NCBI RefSeq assembly: GCF_048751585.1
Contig: NZ_JAZHOB010000006.1
Location: 1 to 64,000 of the forward strand
Source of the DNA: G025836975 sp048751585
GTDB taxonomy: Bacteria > Pseudomonadota > Gammaproteobacteria > Burkholderiales > Burkholderiaceae_B
DNA length: 64,000 nucleotides
Direction of reading: 5' to 3'
The notes beneath the pieces are model-generated. The model ran no database searches and had not been told where the DNA came from. It saw only the letters and a list, made by a program, of their open reading frames with translations. The position numbers and the translations under genes were made by a program. Every line of letters starts with the position of its first letter. Positions within the stretch are counted from its first letter, which is position 1. Positions 42,108 to 51,345 of this stretch are shown here, one piece after another.

Positions 42108-45100
42108 GCAGCGGCTACATTGCTTCGGCAAGCTTCGCGCAGCAACAGTTGCGCTACCAGGATATGTTGCAGGCGGGAGGGTCCGAGTACGCCGTTCCCC
42201 TGGTCATTTCCATACACGGTAATCCTGATCTCGATTCCTTGCGCCGCGCGTTCGACGCGCTAGTCGAACGCCATGACGTGTTGCGTGCCGCACTGCCGCT
42301 CGTGGACGACGTCCCTGTGCTGGCGGTTGCCGACGACAGGCGTATCGAACTTGCACGCATCGGCAAGGCGGCGGGCGATTCGGCCGCCTGGCAGGGGGAA
42401 GTCACCGCAGCGGTCGCCTCCATGCTGGCCCAGCCTTTCGATATGGACAAGGGTCCTTTGCTGCGGGCGGCGCTGCTTGAACCTGCCCAAGGCTCGTATG
42501 CCGATTGCCCGATGGCCATGATTATCGTCCTGCATCATGCAATTGCCGATGGCGGGTCGCTGCCCATCATGCTGGACGATCTAGTTGCCGCTTACGATGG
42601 GGTTCAGCGAAATACGCCGCCCAATTGGGATGAACTGGCCTTGCAGTATCCGGACTACGCCGACTGGGAGCAGGATCGCTTCGGGGCGCCGGATGCGCCG
42701 GCGCTGGCCGATGCGCTGGACTACTGGCGTGGCGCGCTGGACCAGGCTCCCGCCATGCTGGATCTGCCTCTGGATCGCCGGCGGGGGAAAGGCGGGCCGC
42801 AAGCGGGCGCTACGGCAAGGTTGACCTTGCCGCGCGAAAAGGCGACGGTGCTGGAAGACTTGGCGCGGCAACGCGGAACCACGCCTTTTTTAGCCTTCCT
42901 GGCGGTTTTTTTTAGCGTCCTGCACCGCTGGAGCGGCCTGGAAGATCTGGTGGTGACTGTGCCGGTATCGAAGCGGACACGTCCTGAATTATCGCAACTG
43001 GTGGGCATGCTGGTCGATACCTTGCCGCTGCGTCTGGCCTGCGCATCCGACCTGAGCTTTACCCAGTTGCTGGACACGCTGCGGCATACATTCCACGAAG
43101 GTTTGCGGCATCGCGATGCGCCGTTTCAGCGTATTGTTCAGGCAATGGGCATCGAGCGCCGATCCGATGTGCCGCCGCTGATGCAGGTCCTGTTCGGCAC
43201 ACTGGAGGCCGGTACGCCGCCGCGGCGCGCTGCGGATGGCACGCTGTTCGGCATCATCGATGACCAGGCCGAGCAGGCCGCCAAGGCGGATCTCTCCTTC
43301 GTTTACCGTGCAGGCGGCGATGAACTGGAGCTATGGTGCCGTTACGATCCGTCGATATTCGAGGCCGCCACCATACAGCAGCTTCTGGAGTGGTTCGGCA
43401 CCGTCATGGCGGCCGCCGCCGAGTCGCCGGACCGGCCGGTGGGCGAACTGCCTTTGATCGGGCCTGACATGGGCCGCGCCCTGATCGCCCGCTACAACAC
43501 CCATCGGCAGGCTTATCCGCGCGATGCTTCCATCGCCGAGCTGTTCAACGAGATTGCAAGCGCCTTTCCGGATCACATCGCTATTGATGATCGCCGCCAG
43601 TGCATGAGCTATGCGGCGCTGGCACAGCAGTCCGCCCGCCTGGCCAGCGCCCTGGCGGCGGCCGGCGTCGGGCAGGGCGATGCCGTCATGCTGGCCCTGC
43701 CCCTGTCGGCTCGGTTCATTGTCCTGATGCTGGCCATCCTGCGTCTGGGCGCCATCTACGTGCCGCTGGATCCGGCGCATCCATCCGCTCATCGCGCACG
43801 GCTTGCCTCGTCCATCGGGGCGCGCGCGGTAATCATGGACAATGACGATGCCGGCAAGGAGTTTTCCAGCGACACGCTCAGTGCGGCAGCCTTGTTTGAA
43901 TCCGCGGCTGCGCTGGAGCCGTTCGAGGACGGCAAGGTGGCTGCCGGCGCCGCAGCCTATGTGATGTTCACATCCGGATCGACCGGCGAACCCAAGGGGG
44001 TGGCCGTTCCGCAGCGCGCCGTCATTCGCCTGGTGCGCGACACCAACTATGCGCAATTCGGACCCGACACCCGCAGCGCCGTCTATTCCAATCCCGCCTT
44101 CGATGCGTCGACGCTGGAGCTTTGGGCGCCGCTGCTCAATGGCGGCACGGCTGTCGTTGTCGACAAGGAATCCGTACTCGATTGCGCAAGGCTGCGGCAG
44201 TTGCTGGAACGCGACCGCATCAACGTTTTTTGGGTGACCGCCGGCCTGTTCCAAGAATTGGCCGGCATCGACCCCGGCGTCTTTGCGGGCAATCGCCTGG
44301 TCATGACGGGCGGCGACGCCGTCAATGGCGATGCGGCGCGCGCCGTGCTGGCCGCCGGCGCCGGAACCGGACTGCGCCTGTTGAACTGTTACGGACCTAC
44401 TGAAAACACCACCTTCAGCACTTTCTACGATCTATCTAAACTGGGCCCGGACAGCCTGGATGTTCCCATCGGCTCTCCGGTCGCCAACAGCACCGTCTAC
44501 ATACTGGATCGGCGCGGCCAGCCGCTGCCGCCCGGCGTCATCGGCGAGATCTATGTCGGGGGCGACGGCGTGGCCATCGGATATGCGGGCGACCCCGAGC
44601 GCACGGCGGCGGCTTTTTTGCCCGATCCTTACGACGACAGTTCCGGCGCGCGGATGTATCGTACCGGCGACCATGGCCGCTGGCGGCCCGATGGCACTGT
44701 GCTTTTTGCCGGCCGCGCCGACGACCAGATCAAGCTGCGGGGTTTTCGCATCGAGCTGGCAGAGGTGGCCGCCGCCTTGGGACGGCATCCCGAACTGCGC
44801 GCCGTCCACGTGGCGGCGCCCCGACACAATGGCGGCGACCGTCAACTGGTCGCCTATGTCGTGCCCGTTTCGACGCCGCCCGCCTCGGCGGATCTGCGCC
44901 GGTTCCTAGAAGGCCTGTTGCCGGCCCATATGCTGCCTCATGCCTATGTCGTCCTGGATGCCCTGCCGCTGAATGCCAATGGCAAGGTGGATCGCAAGGC
45001 GCTGCCCGCGGTTCAGGACCAGCACCTGGATGGGGCCGCCGAAAGGGCGCTTCCCCGCAGCGAGGAAGAGGGCATATTGCATGACATCTGGACGGCGCTC

Positions 45101-48100
45101 CTTGGGCTGGAGGGCGTGGGCATCGACGACAATTTCTTTCATGTCGGCGGGGACTCCATCACCGCGATACGCATGGCGGCGCGTGCGACGGCGGCCGGCT
45201 TGCCCCTGGCTCCCACTGATGTATTCCAGTTGCAAACCATCAGGCTGCTGGCCGAGTCGGCGGCCGGGGCGCGCGCCCGCACGCGGCGCATCGCCAGTGA
45301 ACAGATTTTCGATGCCGAACTGGTTCCGGCATCGCCTCATGGCGGCGCTGGCCGGGCATTTCTGCTGGCCAGCCTACGGCTGGCGCGGCCTGTAACGGTG
45401 CTGGAACTGGCGCTGGCCATGCAGCGTCTGGCCGAACGCCACGAAGCGTTGCGCTTGCGCTGGGTGCGGGATGGCGAAGCCCAGCGTGTGGAGATCATGG
45501 CATACACCGCGCGCCTGCCCATACGTACGATAGAAGTGCCGGGCCTGCCCGATGCGCAGTTGCAGGGCTGGGTGGATCAGCATGCGGAACGCCTGGGACG
45601 GGGGCTGCAGCTTGAAACCGGCGTGGTGGTCGCTTCTACTCTGATCGACCGTCAGTCGAACGCGGGCGGCGTGGTCGTGCTGGCGCTGCATCGGGCTGTC
45701 GCCGATGAAAGAACGGCGGCGCTTGTTCTTGGGGATCTGGAAGAAGCCTTGACCTTAGGCTCGATGCCCACGGCTGCGGGCGAACAGGCGGGCGGGCTGG
45801 GCGCCTGGCTGGACTGCTTGCGGATGCAAGCCGATGCGCAGGCGGCCGGCCCCGGCTTGGCCGCGCTCGAAGCCGCCGCGCAAAGCGCGAGCGCCGAACT
45901 GCTGGCCGTCGGCGAGCCGGAAGACCGGGACACAGTGGTGGCCGATTGCCTGCTTGACTACGCCACCACAGAGGCTTTGATCGATCTTGCAGCAAACCGG
46001 TTGATGACCTCGCCGCTGGACCTGTTGTGCACCGCGCTTGCCGAAGCAGCCGCGACGTCTTGCCAGGAAAAAAACCTGCTGATCGAAGCGATTGATACAG
46101 AACGCCGGTCATCTCGGGGTAGGCCAAAAACAGATGGCTTGGCCGGTAATCTGGAGTGCGTGCTGCCCGTCGCGGCCCCGACCGGGCCCATGGCGATTCA
46201 GGACCGCTTGCGGGCCGTCAAGGTGGCCAGGCAGGCCGTCGAGCCGGCGGGGCCCGTCTTTCGTGTTCTGGCTCACACTTTCGACCTGCCCATGGCCGGC
46301 GTCGGGGTGGCCTGGTCCGCAGCCCAGGGTGCGGACAGCCGGGCAGCGCTGTATTCGCCGCCTGCATTCGGCCCCTCGGTGCGCGGCATGTTGCTGGCCG
46401 GTATCCGCGAAGGCCGGCTCCGCCTGGCCTGGGCCGGGCAAGAGCCGGCGGGCGGCGCAAGCGACCTGCTGCGGCGCATCGCCGCTATTCTGGAAACCCT
46501 CGCGTATACGGGCGGGCAGGCCGGCCCGCTGTACACGCCGGCCGATTTTCCGCTGGCCGGACTCAGCGAAAGCGAACTGCAAACCCTGTTGGCCGGCGCC
46601 CGCGATGTCCAGGACATCTATCCCTTGTCGCCCATGCAGGAGGCGATGCTGGTGCATACCCTGGCGGCGGGCCGGTCGGAGGTCAACTTCGAACAAAGCT
46701 GCATGCGCATACGCGGCGCACTGGACCACGATGCCTTGGCCCATGCCTGGCAAACCGTTCTTGACCGCCATGATGTGCTGCGCACCGCCTTCCATTGGCG
46801 GGGCCTGGCACGCCCCATGCAGGTCGTCCACCGACGGGTCGGCCTGCCGCTGGAAGCCCATAACTGGCCCCGGTTCGATCCATCGCGCTTGGACGATTTC
46901 CTGGCGGCGGATCGTGCGCGCGGCTTCGAGCTGTCGGCGGCGCCCTTGCTAAGGCTGCACGTCATACAGACCGCCAGCGACGAACTGTACTTGATATCCA
47001 GCTTTCATCATCTGCTGGTCGATGGCTGGTGCTTGGGGCGGATTGAGCGTGAAGTGCGCGCCGCCTACGAAAGCTTCCGCAGCGGGCGGCCGGCCCTGCT
47101 GGATCAACCCGCCGCGTACAAGAGCTATATAGATTGGCTGTCGCACAACGACAGCACGGCCAGCCGCCGCTTTTTTGCCGACGCACTGAGCGATCTGCCG
47201 ATGCGCCGTCGCCTGCGTGCGCCGGCCCGCATGGCCGCCAGCGGCTACATCACCACCAAGCTGACCTTGTCCAGATCAGCCACTCGCGCCCTTGTGGCAT
47301 TCACCCGCCGGCGTGGATTGACGCTGGCGGCCGCCATGCACTTCGCCTGGGCTGTCTGGCTGGCAGGCCGCCTGGATTGCCAGGACGTGGTCTTCGGCAC
47401 AACGGTCAGCGGACGGCCCGCTGGAGTGGCCGGGGTGGAAAGCATCGTCGGCCTGTTCATCAACAACCTGCCTGTTCGGTTTCGCCTGGATGACCATGCG
47501 ACAGTGGGCGACGGTCTTGCGCAACTGCATGGATTGCTGGGCGAACTGCAACAACATGCCTATTTGTCGCCCGCCGAGATCGCCGAAGCGGTCAACGCCT
47601 CCGCCGGAACCTTGTTCGATACCTTGGTCGTCGTCGAGAACCTGGCGTCCGGAACCAGCGCCTGGGCCGGCGCCGAAGGACTGACGGTGGAGACGGTGCA
47701 GTCGCGCTTGAAGACGGCGTACGACCTGACCTTTGTTGCGGTTCCGGGCGACGCCATGGTGTTGTCGCTGGTGCAGCCCATTGACGATCGCAAGCCCGAA
47801 GACGGTCAGGCGGCCCTGGAGGCCCTTGCCGCCATCCTGACAGCCATGCCGGATGCCGCGGACCAACCCCTGGCCATGCTGCCTCGCCCGGTTTCCTTGC
47901 CGCTTGCGGACATGGCGCCAAGGCCCGCCACAGGTGGCTTGCGCCTGTCGACGCGTCCGCGCAGCACGCTGGAAGCGCGTATCGCCGCTATCGTGACCGA
48001 CCTCGTTCCAGGCCTGTCCGAAACCGGCTCCGCCGTGGATTGCGGCCTGGATACGGACTTCTGGCAACTGGGGCTGACCTCGCTCGAGCTGACCCAGCTT

Positions 48101-49111
48101 GCCCTTAGACTGGGGGCGGCGCTGGATAGGCCTGTGCCGATTTCCTTGCTGCTTGAGCATCGGACCATCGCCTCCCTGGCGGCGGCCATCCAGAAGGGGC
48201 AAGTCTGGTCGCCTATCGTTGTAATGAGCGATAAGCGGGAGCAGGAAGGCAAGCGGGAACCTTTCATCTGCGTGCACCCCATCGCGGGAGATGTCAGCGT
48301 CTTCCTGGACCTGGCACGCGCCATGCCGCCGAGGATTCCATTCTGGGCGCTCCAGGCGCCCGGGCTCGAAGAGGGTCAAGAGCCGCTACCTACCGTTCAA
48401 GCCCTGGCCGAGGCCAATCTGCATGCCCTGGCCGCGCGCGGCCAGCCGGCGCCCCGCTGGATAGGCGGCTATTCTTTCGGCGGCATGGTGGCGTTCGAGA
48501 TGGCGCGCCAACTGGCGGCGCAAGGGCGCATGCCGGAGCGTGTCCTCATCCTGGATACCCCCGCACCCTTGCCGCGGGTATCCATCCTGAATGCCGATCC
48601 CGATCATGCGCAGGCCGAGTGGCTGCTGCGGATGGTCGATGTGCGGGCGCGCTTTCAAGGCAGGCAGACGCCGCTGGAACTGGGCGAGCTGCTGGCCTTG
48701 CCCGCCGAGCAACGCTTCGACCTGGCGTTGGCGCGTTCGCATGCGGCCGGCCTGGTGCCGTCGGCCGCCACGGCGTCATGGCTGCGGCGCGCCCATCATT
48801 GCAGCCTTGTGCAATATGAGGCCTACTTGGCCTACCAGCCCGTATCGTCCAGTTGCCGGGATCTGCCATTGGCGATAGTCAGGGCGGCCCAGCCGCTTGC
48901 GAGCGACCTGGGCGACCAGGAAAATGCCCAATTGGCCTTGCCGGCCATGGGATGGCAGGACTATACGGACATGGTCATCGCCGTGCATTATGTCGAGGGC
49001 GACCATGTCAGCATGCTGGGCCAGGATACCGCCGATCAGGTGGCCCAGGCCATCAGTCATCTATTGCCGGACGATCAATCCTTGGAGCGCAAGGCCAGGG
49101 CGGCGGAATAA
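42104..49111 (+). CDS. NRPS, C-A-T-E*-C-T-TE, terminal part without second A domain
   Basis: The protein has 2335 residues. Domains by approximate residue: condensation (HHAIADG, 145); adenylation (FTSGSTGEPKG, 625); carrier (GGDS, 1017); an epimerisation-like domain 1090-1500 whose motif is degraded to HRAVADE (1197) and which is probably inactive; a second condensation from 1505 (HHLLVDG, 1636); a carrier (GLTSLEL, Ser about 1992); thioesterase (GYSFGG, 2123; EGDHVSM, 2301). The specificity residues read D-A-L-W-M-G-C-T-F, close to the valine code DALWxGGTF. The last C-T-TE module has no adenylation domain, so its carrier must be loaded in trans or stay empty. The thioesterase should release or cyclise the lipopeptide. 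Confidence 0.94.
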   Translation: MSSGYIASASFAQQQLRYQDMLQAGGSEYAVPLVISIHGNPDLDSLRRAFDALVERHDVLRAALPLVDDVPVLAVADDRRIELARIGKAAGDSAAWQGEVTAAVASMLAQPFDMDKGPLLRAALLEPAQGSYADCPMAMIIVLHHAIADGGSLPIMLDDLVAAYDGVQRNTPPNWDELALQYPDYADWEQDRFGAPDAPALADALDYWRGALDQAPAMLDLPLDRRRGKGGPQAGATARLTLPREKATVLEDLARQRGTTPFLAFLAVFFSVLHRWSGLEDLVVTVPVSKRTRPELSQLVGMLVDTLPLRLACASDLSFTQLLDTLRHTFHEGLRHRDAPFQRIVQAMGIERRSDVPPLMQVLFGTLEAGTPPRRAADGTLFGIIDDQAEQAAKADLSFVYRAGGDELELWCRYDPSIFEAATIQQLLEWFGTVMAAAAESPDRPVGELPLIGPDMGRALIARYNTHRQAYPRDASIAELFNEIASAFPDHIAIDDRRQCMSYAALAQQSARLASALAAAGVGQGDAVMLALPLSARFIVLMLAILRLGAIYVPLDPAHPSAHRARLASSIGARAVIMDNDDAGKEFSSDTLSAAALFESAAALEPFEDGKVAAGAAAYVMFTSGSTGEPKGVAVPQRAVIRLVRDTNYAQFGPDTRSAVYSNPAFDASTLELWAPLLNGGTAVVVDKESVLDCARLRQLLERDRINVFWVTAGLFQELAGIDPGVFAGNRLVMTGGDAVNGDAARAVLAAGAGTGLRLLNCYGPTENTTFSTFYDLSKLGPDSLDVPIGSPVANSTVYILDRRGQPLPPGVIGEIYVGGDGVAIGYAGDPERTAAAFLPDPYDDSSGARMYRTGDHGRWRPDGTVLFAGRADDQIKLRGFRIELAEVAAALGRHPELRAVHVAAPRHNGGDRQLVAYVVPVSTPPASADLRRFLEGLLPAHMLPHAYVVLDALPLNANGKVDRKALPAVQDQHLDGAAERALPRSEEEGILHDIWTALLGLEGVGIDDNFFHVGGDSITAIRMAARATAAGLPLAPTDVFQLQTIRLLAESAAGARARTRRIASEQIFDAELVPASPHGGAGRAFLLASLRLARPVTVLELALAMQRLAERHEALRLRWVRDGEAQRVEIMAYTARLPIRTIEVPGLPDAQLQGWVDQHAERLGRGLQLETGVVVASTLIDRQSNAGGVVVLALHRAVADERTAALVLGDLEEALTLGSMPTAAGEQAGGLGAWLDCLRMQADAQAAGPGLAALEAAAQSASAELLAVGEPEDRDTVVADCLLDYATTEALIDLAANRLMTSPLDLLCTALAEAAATSCQEKNLLIEAIDTERRSSRGRPKTDGLAGNLECVLPVAAPTGPMAIQDRLRAVKVARQAVEPAGPVFRVLAHTFDLPMAGVGVAWSAAQGADSRAALYSPPAFGPSVRGMLLAGIREGRLRLAWAGQEPAGGASDLLRRIAAILETLAYTGGQAGPLYTPADFPLAGLSESELQTLLAGARDVQDIYPLSPMQEAMLVHTLAAGRSEVNFEQSCMRIRGALDHDALAHAWQTVLDRHDVLRTAFHWRGLARPMQVVHRRVGLPLEAHNWPRFDPSRLDDFLAADRARGFELSAAPLLRLHVIQTASDELYLISSFHHLLVDGWCLGRIEREVRAAYESFRSGRPALLDQPAAYKSYIDWLSHNDSTASRRFFADALSDLPMRRRLRAPARMAASGYITTKLTLSRSATRALVAFTRRRGLTLAAAMHFAWAVWLAGRLDCQDVVFGTTVSGRPAGVAGVESIVGLFINNLPVRFRLDDHATVGDGLAQLHGLLGELQQHAYLSPAEIAEAVNASAGTLFDTLVVVENLASGTSAWAGAEGLTVETVQSRLKTAYDLTFVAVPGDAMVLSLVQPIDDRKPEDGQAALEALAAILTAMPDAADQPLAMLPRPVSLPLADMAPRPATGGLRLSTRPRSTLEARIAAIVTDLVPGLSETGSAVDCGLDTDFWQLGLTSLELTQLALRLGAALDRPVPISLLLEHRTIASLAAAIQKGQVWSPIVVMSDKREQEGKREPFICVHPIAGDVSVFLDLARAMPPRIPFWALQAPGLEEGQEPLPTVQALAEANLHALAARGQPAPRWIGGYSFGGMVAFEMARQLAAQGRMPERVLILDTPAPLPRVSILNADPDHAQAEWLLRMVDVRARFQGRQTPLELGELLALPAEQRFDLALARSHAAGLVPSAATASWLRRAHHCSLVQYEAYLAYQPVSSSCRDLPLAIVRAAQPLASDLGDQENAQLALPAMGWQDYTDMVIAVHYVEGDHVSMLGQDTADQVAQAISHLLPDDQSLERKARAAE

Positions 49112-49875
49112 TCGCTGGGCGCCGGCAGTGCAAACACATTGCAGCGGCCGAACCCCTTGGCCTGCAACGTTTGCACTGCTGCGCCATGGCCGTTCGCAGC
49201 CTGCGCCGCCAGGCCTGTTTCCAGCATCTTGAAATCCAGTTGCAGGCCTTGCCCCACGGCCTTGGACACGGCTTCCTTGGCCGTCCAGGCGGCGAAGAAC
49301 GCCTTGACGCATTCTTCGCCATCCAGGGATTCCCAGCGTTGTGCCTCCGATGGAGATAGAATCTGCGCCGCGAGGCCGGCCAAGTCGTTTCTAGGGCGCA
49401 TGTGTTCAATGTCCACACCTACTTCGGTTCCATGTGCGATGGCGATCAAGGCATAGTCGCCGGAATGCGCCACATTGAAATGCGTATCGCTGATGTTGTC
49501 CGCCAGGGCAGGCTTCAGGAATTCGCCATAGTTGAATTGGATGTCGCGGGGGCTCTTGCCTAGTTCTTGGCCGAGCAGAAGCCGCAACAACGCCCGGACC
49601 TGTACGAAGACGTCGCGCGCGCGCCGCAGCAGGAAGGAGTCGGCCCGCTGTTGCTCTTGCGGTGACAGAAGAGCGTGGCAAGCAGTCAGGGTTTCGGAAT
49701 CGACGGTCATGCGCCACTGCCAGACTTGGCAAGGGCCTGGCGGGATAGGGTCGTATGCGGTATCGAGTCGGACTTGGCCATTGGTTAGCCCGATACGCAA
49801 TGTGAGTACGGTTGCTGCGGCGGTGACGGACGCTTTGTCGTCGAGTGCGGCAGTGCTCAGGGAGAGAGGTAGCAC
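49075..49875 (-). CDS. Sfp-type 4'-phosphopantetheinyl transferase
   Basis: The 266-residue enzyme attaches the phosphopantetheine arm to carrier domains. Family motifs are GTEVGVDIEHMRPRND (Mg-binding Asp and Glu) and FFAAWTAKEAVSKAVGQGL. The start is a GTG at 49875; a later ATG (in RMTVDSETL) would cut into the conserved N-terminal part. The gene is convergent with the last NRPS gene and overlaps its 3' end by 37 bases. Its place at the end of the cluster indicates it activates the carrier domains of the three assembly proteins. Confidence 0.93.
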   Translation of the reverse strand: MLPLSLSTAALDDKASVTAAATVLTLRIGLTNGQVRLDTAYDPIPPGPCQVWQWRMTVDSETLTACHALLSPQEQQRADSFLLRRARDVFVQVRALLRLLLGQELGKSPRDIQFNYGEFLKPALADNISDTHFNVAHSGDYALIAIAHGTEVGVDIEHMRPRNDLAGLAAQILSPSEAQRWESLDGEECVKAFFAAWTAKEAVSKAVGQGLQLDFKMLETGLAAQAANGHGAAVQTLQAKGFGRCNVFALPAPSDYSAALALRSKD

Positions 49876-49888
49876 AAGCGCTTATTAT

Positions 49889-50224
49889 TTATGCGTGAGC
49901 AGCTTCTTGAATGGCGCCTGCCACCCACTGGTTAAGGCTTTCTCCATTGGCTGCCGCGGCAATGGCGGCGGCATGGTGGACTTCGGGAGCAACTCGCAAG
50001 ACGAATTTCCCTGAAAAACTCTTGTGCGGCTCAATACCGCGCTTGGCACATTCGTCCATGAAGGCATTAAGCGAAAGTTCGCCCTCGTGACGCAAGCCGG
50101 CAACATCGGGCGCATAAAAATCAGCGCCGCCGTTCAAGCCGACAAATTCCCCCCGGAACATTTCAATATCCGGATCGTAGGTAATAACGGCCTGTTGGCC
50201 GTCAATAGTCATCACGTTCTTCAT
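49889..50224 (-). CDS. HicB-family antitoxin, apparently without toxin partner
   Basis: The 111-residue protein has the HicB layout: an N-terminal partial RNase-H-like fold (QQAVITYDPDIEMFRGEFVGL) and a C-terminal ribbon-helix-helix DNA-binding region (KFVLRVAPEVHHAAAIAAAANGESLNQWV). A good binding site (GGAG, then GTGAAACC) precedes the ATG. Forty-six bases upstream lies a perfect palindrome, the likely autoregulatory operator. HicA-type toxin genes normally lie next to it; none is readable in the flanking 370 bases, so it is an orphan antitoxin or a regulator that has lost its toxin. Confidence 0.85.
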   Translation of the reverse strand: MKNVMTIDGQQAVITYDPDIEMFRGEFVGLNGGADFYAPDVAGLRHEGELSLNAFMDECAKRGIEPHKSFSGKFVLRVAPEVHHAAAIAAAANGESLNQWVAGAIQEAAHA

Positions 50225-50270
50225 GGTTTCACTCCGTTTTCTCCCAACTGGTGGTTGGCTTTCATAGGCC

Positions 50271-50297
50271 TAACAGTACTAAAAATTAGTACTGTTA
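50271..50297. promoter_or_regulatory. Palindromic operator upstream of the HicB gene
   Basis: The perfect inverted repeat has 12-base arms (TAACAGTACTAA and TTAGTACTGTTA) separated by AAA. Its place upstream of a ribbon-helix-helix antitoxin gene fits autoregulation. Confidence 0.65.
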
Positions 50298-50483
50298 ACA
50301 AGAAACTTATTTCTACGCTCCGCATGCACACGGGGAATGCCTTCCTGGATGGGTGCAAACCAGAACCAGTCGGTGTAGTCTTCGGGAAGTTTAGATGACT
50401 AGGCTGCGCGAGGTGGGCAGTCTAGTATCGATTTTTAAATGTTGTCCCCTGTCAACGAGAAGGCGCTGAGTCCGTCGCTATCG

Positions 50484-50519
50484 ACTTTAGACTTAAGGCT
50501 TTTGCCTTGAATCTAAAGT
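50484..50519. repeat. Near-perfect hairpin in the gene-free stretch
   Basis: Sixteen-base arms (ACTTTAGACTTAAGGC and GCCTTGAATCTAAAGT, two mismatches) flank TTTT. It lies between the HicB operator and the truncated integrase. The rest of 50298-50595 shows no gene. Confidence 0.55.
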
Positions 50520-50595
50520 GCCAGACGCGGCGGTGTACTTAGGGGAGACGTGGATGAGCTAAGCGCCGAGTCTGCAAACTCCGCTGTGTATGTCA

Positions 50596-50916
50596 TTACT
50601 CACTGGGTATGCCATCACGCCAGAATTGAATATGGCGGAATGACAGATTGTCTAGCCAATGCTTGATACGCTGTTTCTCTTGCGTAGGGTTACGGCGTTC
50701 GGGAATCACATTTGCCTTATAGAGGCGTAGCAGGTCCGCCAGGATGCTGGACTTAATTCGCTGGTATCCGACAGACGCGCCAGCCTCGATGGCCGCTTCA
50801 ATCTTGCGGCCAAACGCCTCCGCATCGGCTTTACGATCAAAGGTGGAGCTGGTGCTTCGGCCACGGCGGCGCACCCAGACTCGATATGTGCCGTTAGCTT
50901 GTTTTTGGATATACAT
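50596..50916 (-). pseudogene. Truncated tyrosine-type integrase, N-terminal part only
   Basis: From the ATG at 50916 the frame gives 106 residues with the arm-type DNA-binding pattern of phage integrases (YIQKQANGTYRVWVRRRGR, STSSTFDRKADAEAFGRKIE) and the start of the core-binding domain (HWLDNLSFRHIQFW), then stops. The catalytic domain with the Arg-His-Tyr residues is absent. It is the remnant of an earlier island integrase, stranded next to the tRNA-Asn att site. Confidence 0.75.
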
Positions 50917-51049
50917 GTGTGTTGGAACCCCTAAAGCATGACGTTGGAGAAACGTCCGGTTCCTATTTTCGTGCACGGAATTTGCACGAAATGTCTGTTT
51001 GTGTCGTAGCAAAGAACACAAAAAGATATGCTGAAAAATCCTAAAAAAA

Positions 51050-51076
51050 AATAGCCAATTGATTTAATTGGCTATT
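51050..51076 (-). terminator. tRNA-Asn terminator left on the chromosome side
   Basis: Arms AATAGCCAATT (51050-51060) and AATTGGCTATT (51066-51076) are perfectly complementary and are followed by a T-run on the minus strand. It lies just downstream of the tRNA-Asn 3' half, which shows that the chromosome is on the left of the junction. Confidence 0.8.
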
Positions 51077-51090
51077 TTCTTCGATATTCT

Positions 51091-51137
51091 TGGCTCCCCG
51101 AACTGGGTTCGAACCAGTGACCTGCGGATTAACAGTC
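51091..51137 (-). other. tRNA-Asn(GTT) 3' half: left attachment site of an integrative element
   Basis: The 47 bases equal the tRNA-Asn 3' part, from GACTGTTAATCC in the anticodon arm through the T-arm (GGTTCGAACCC) to the encoded CCA. The 5' half does not follow, since the sequence beyond 51137 is unrelated. This is the classical mark of integration into a tRNA 3' end: the stranded 3' piece is the left att site, and the rebuilt tRNA-Asn should stand at the element's right end, outside the window. The integrase gene begins about 200 bases to the right. Confidence 0.88.
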
Positions 51138-51345
51138 ATGAAAATCAGAGTTTTAATGAGATTTAATAAGACTAGGTGAGACAATAAAATCCTTTCAAAA
51201 TCAAATGGTTATTGACGTATTTTGTTTTTTGTAGTCTCATTGAGTGGCATCTGATCTTCAGATTTTTCGGACACAGTTCGGACACGGATAAGCCATTCAC
51301 TGCCCCCCAAGGCTTGGGCGCTCCGTACCGGCAAGGAAGCCAATC

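Noticed and set aside
22769..49875. Siderophore cluster
   Set aside because: There is no TonB-dependent receptor, ferric reductase, Fur-box-like sequence or catechol/hydroxamate gene. The FAAL-PKS-aminotransferase start points to a lipopeptide.
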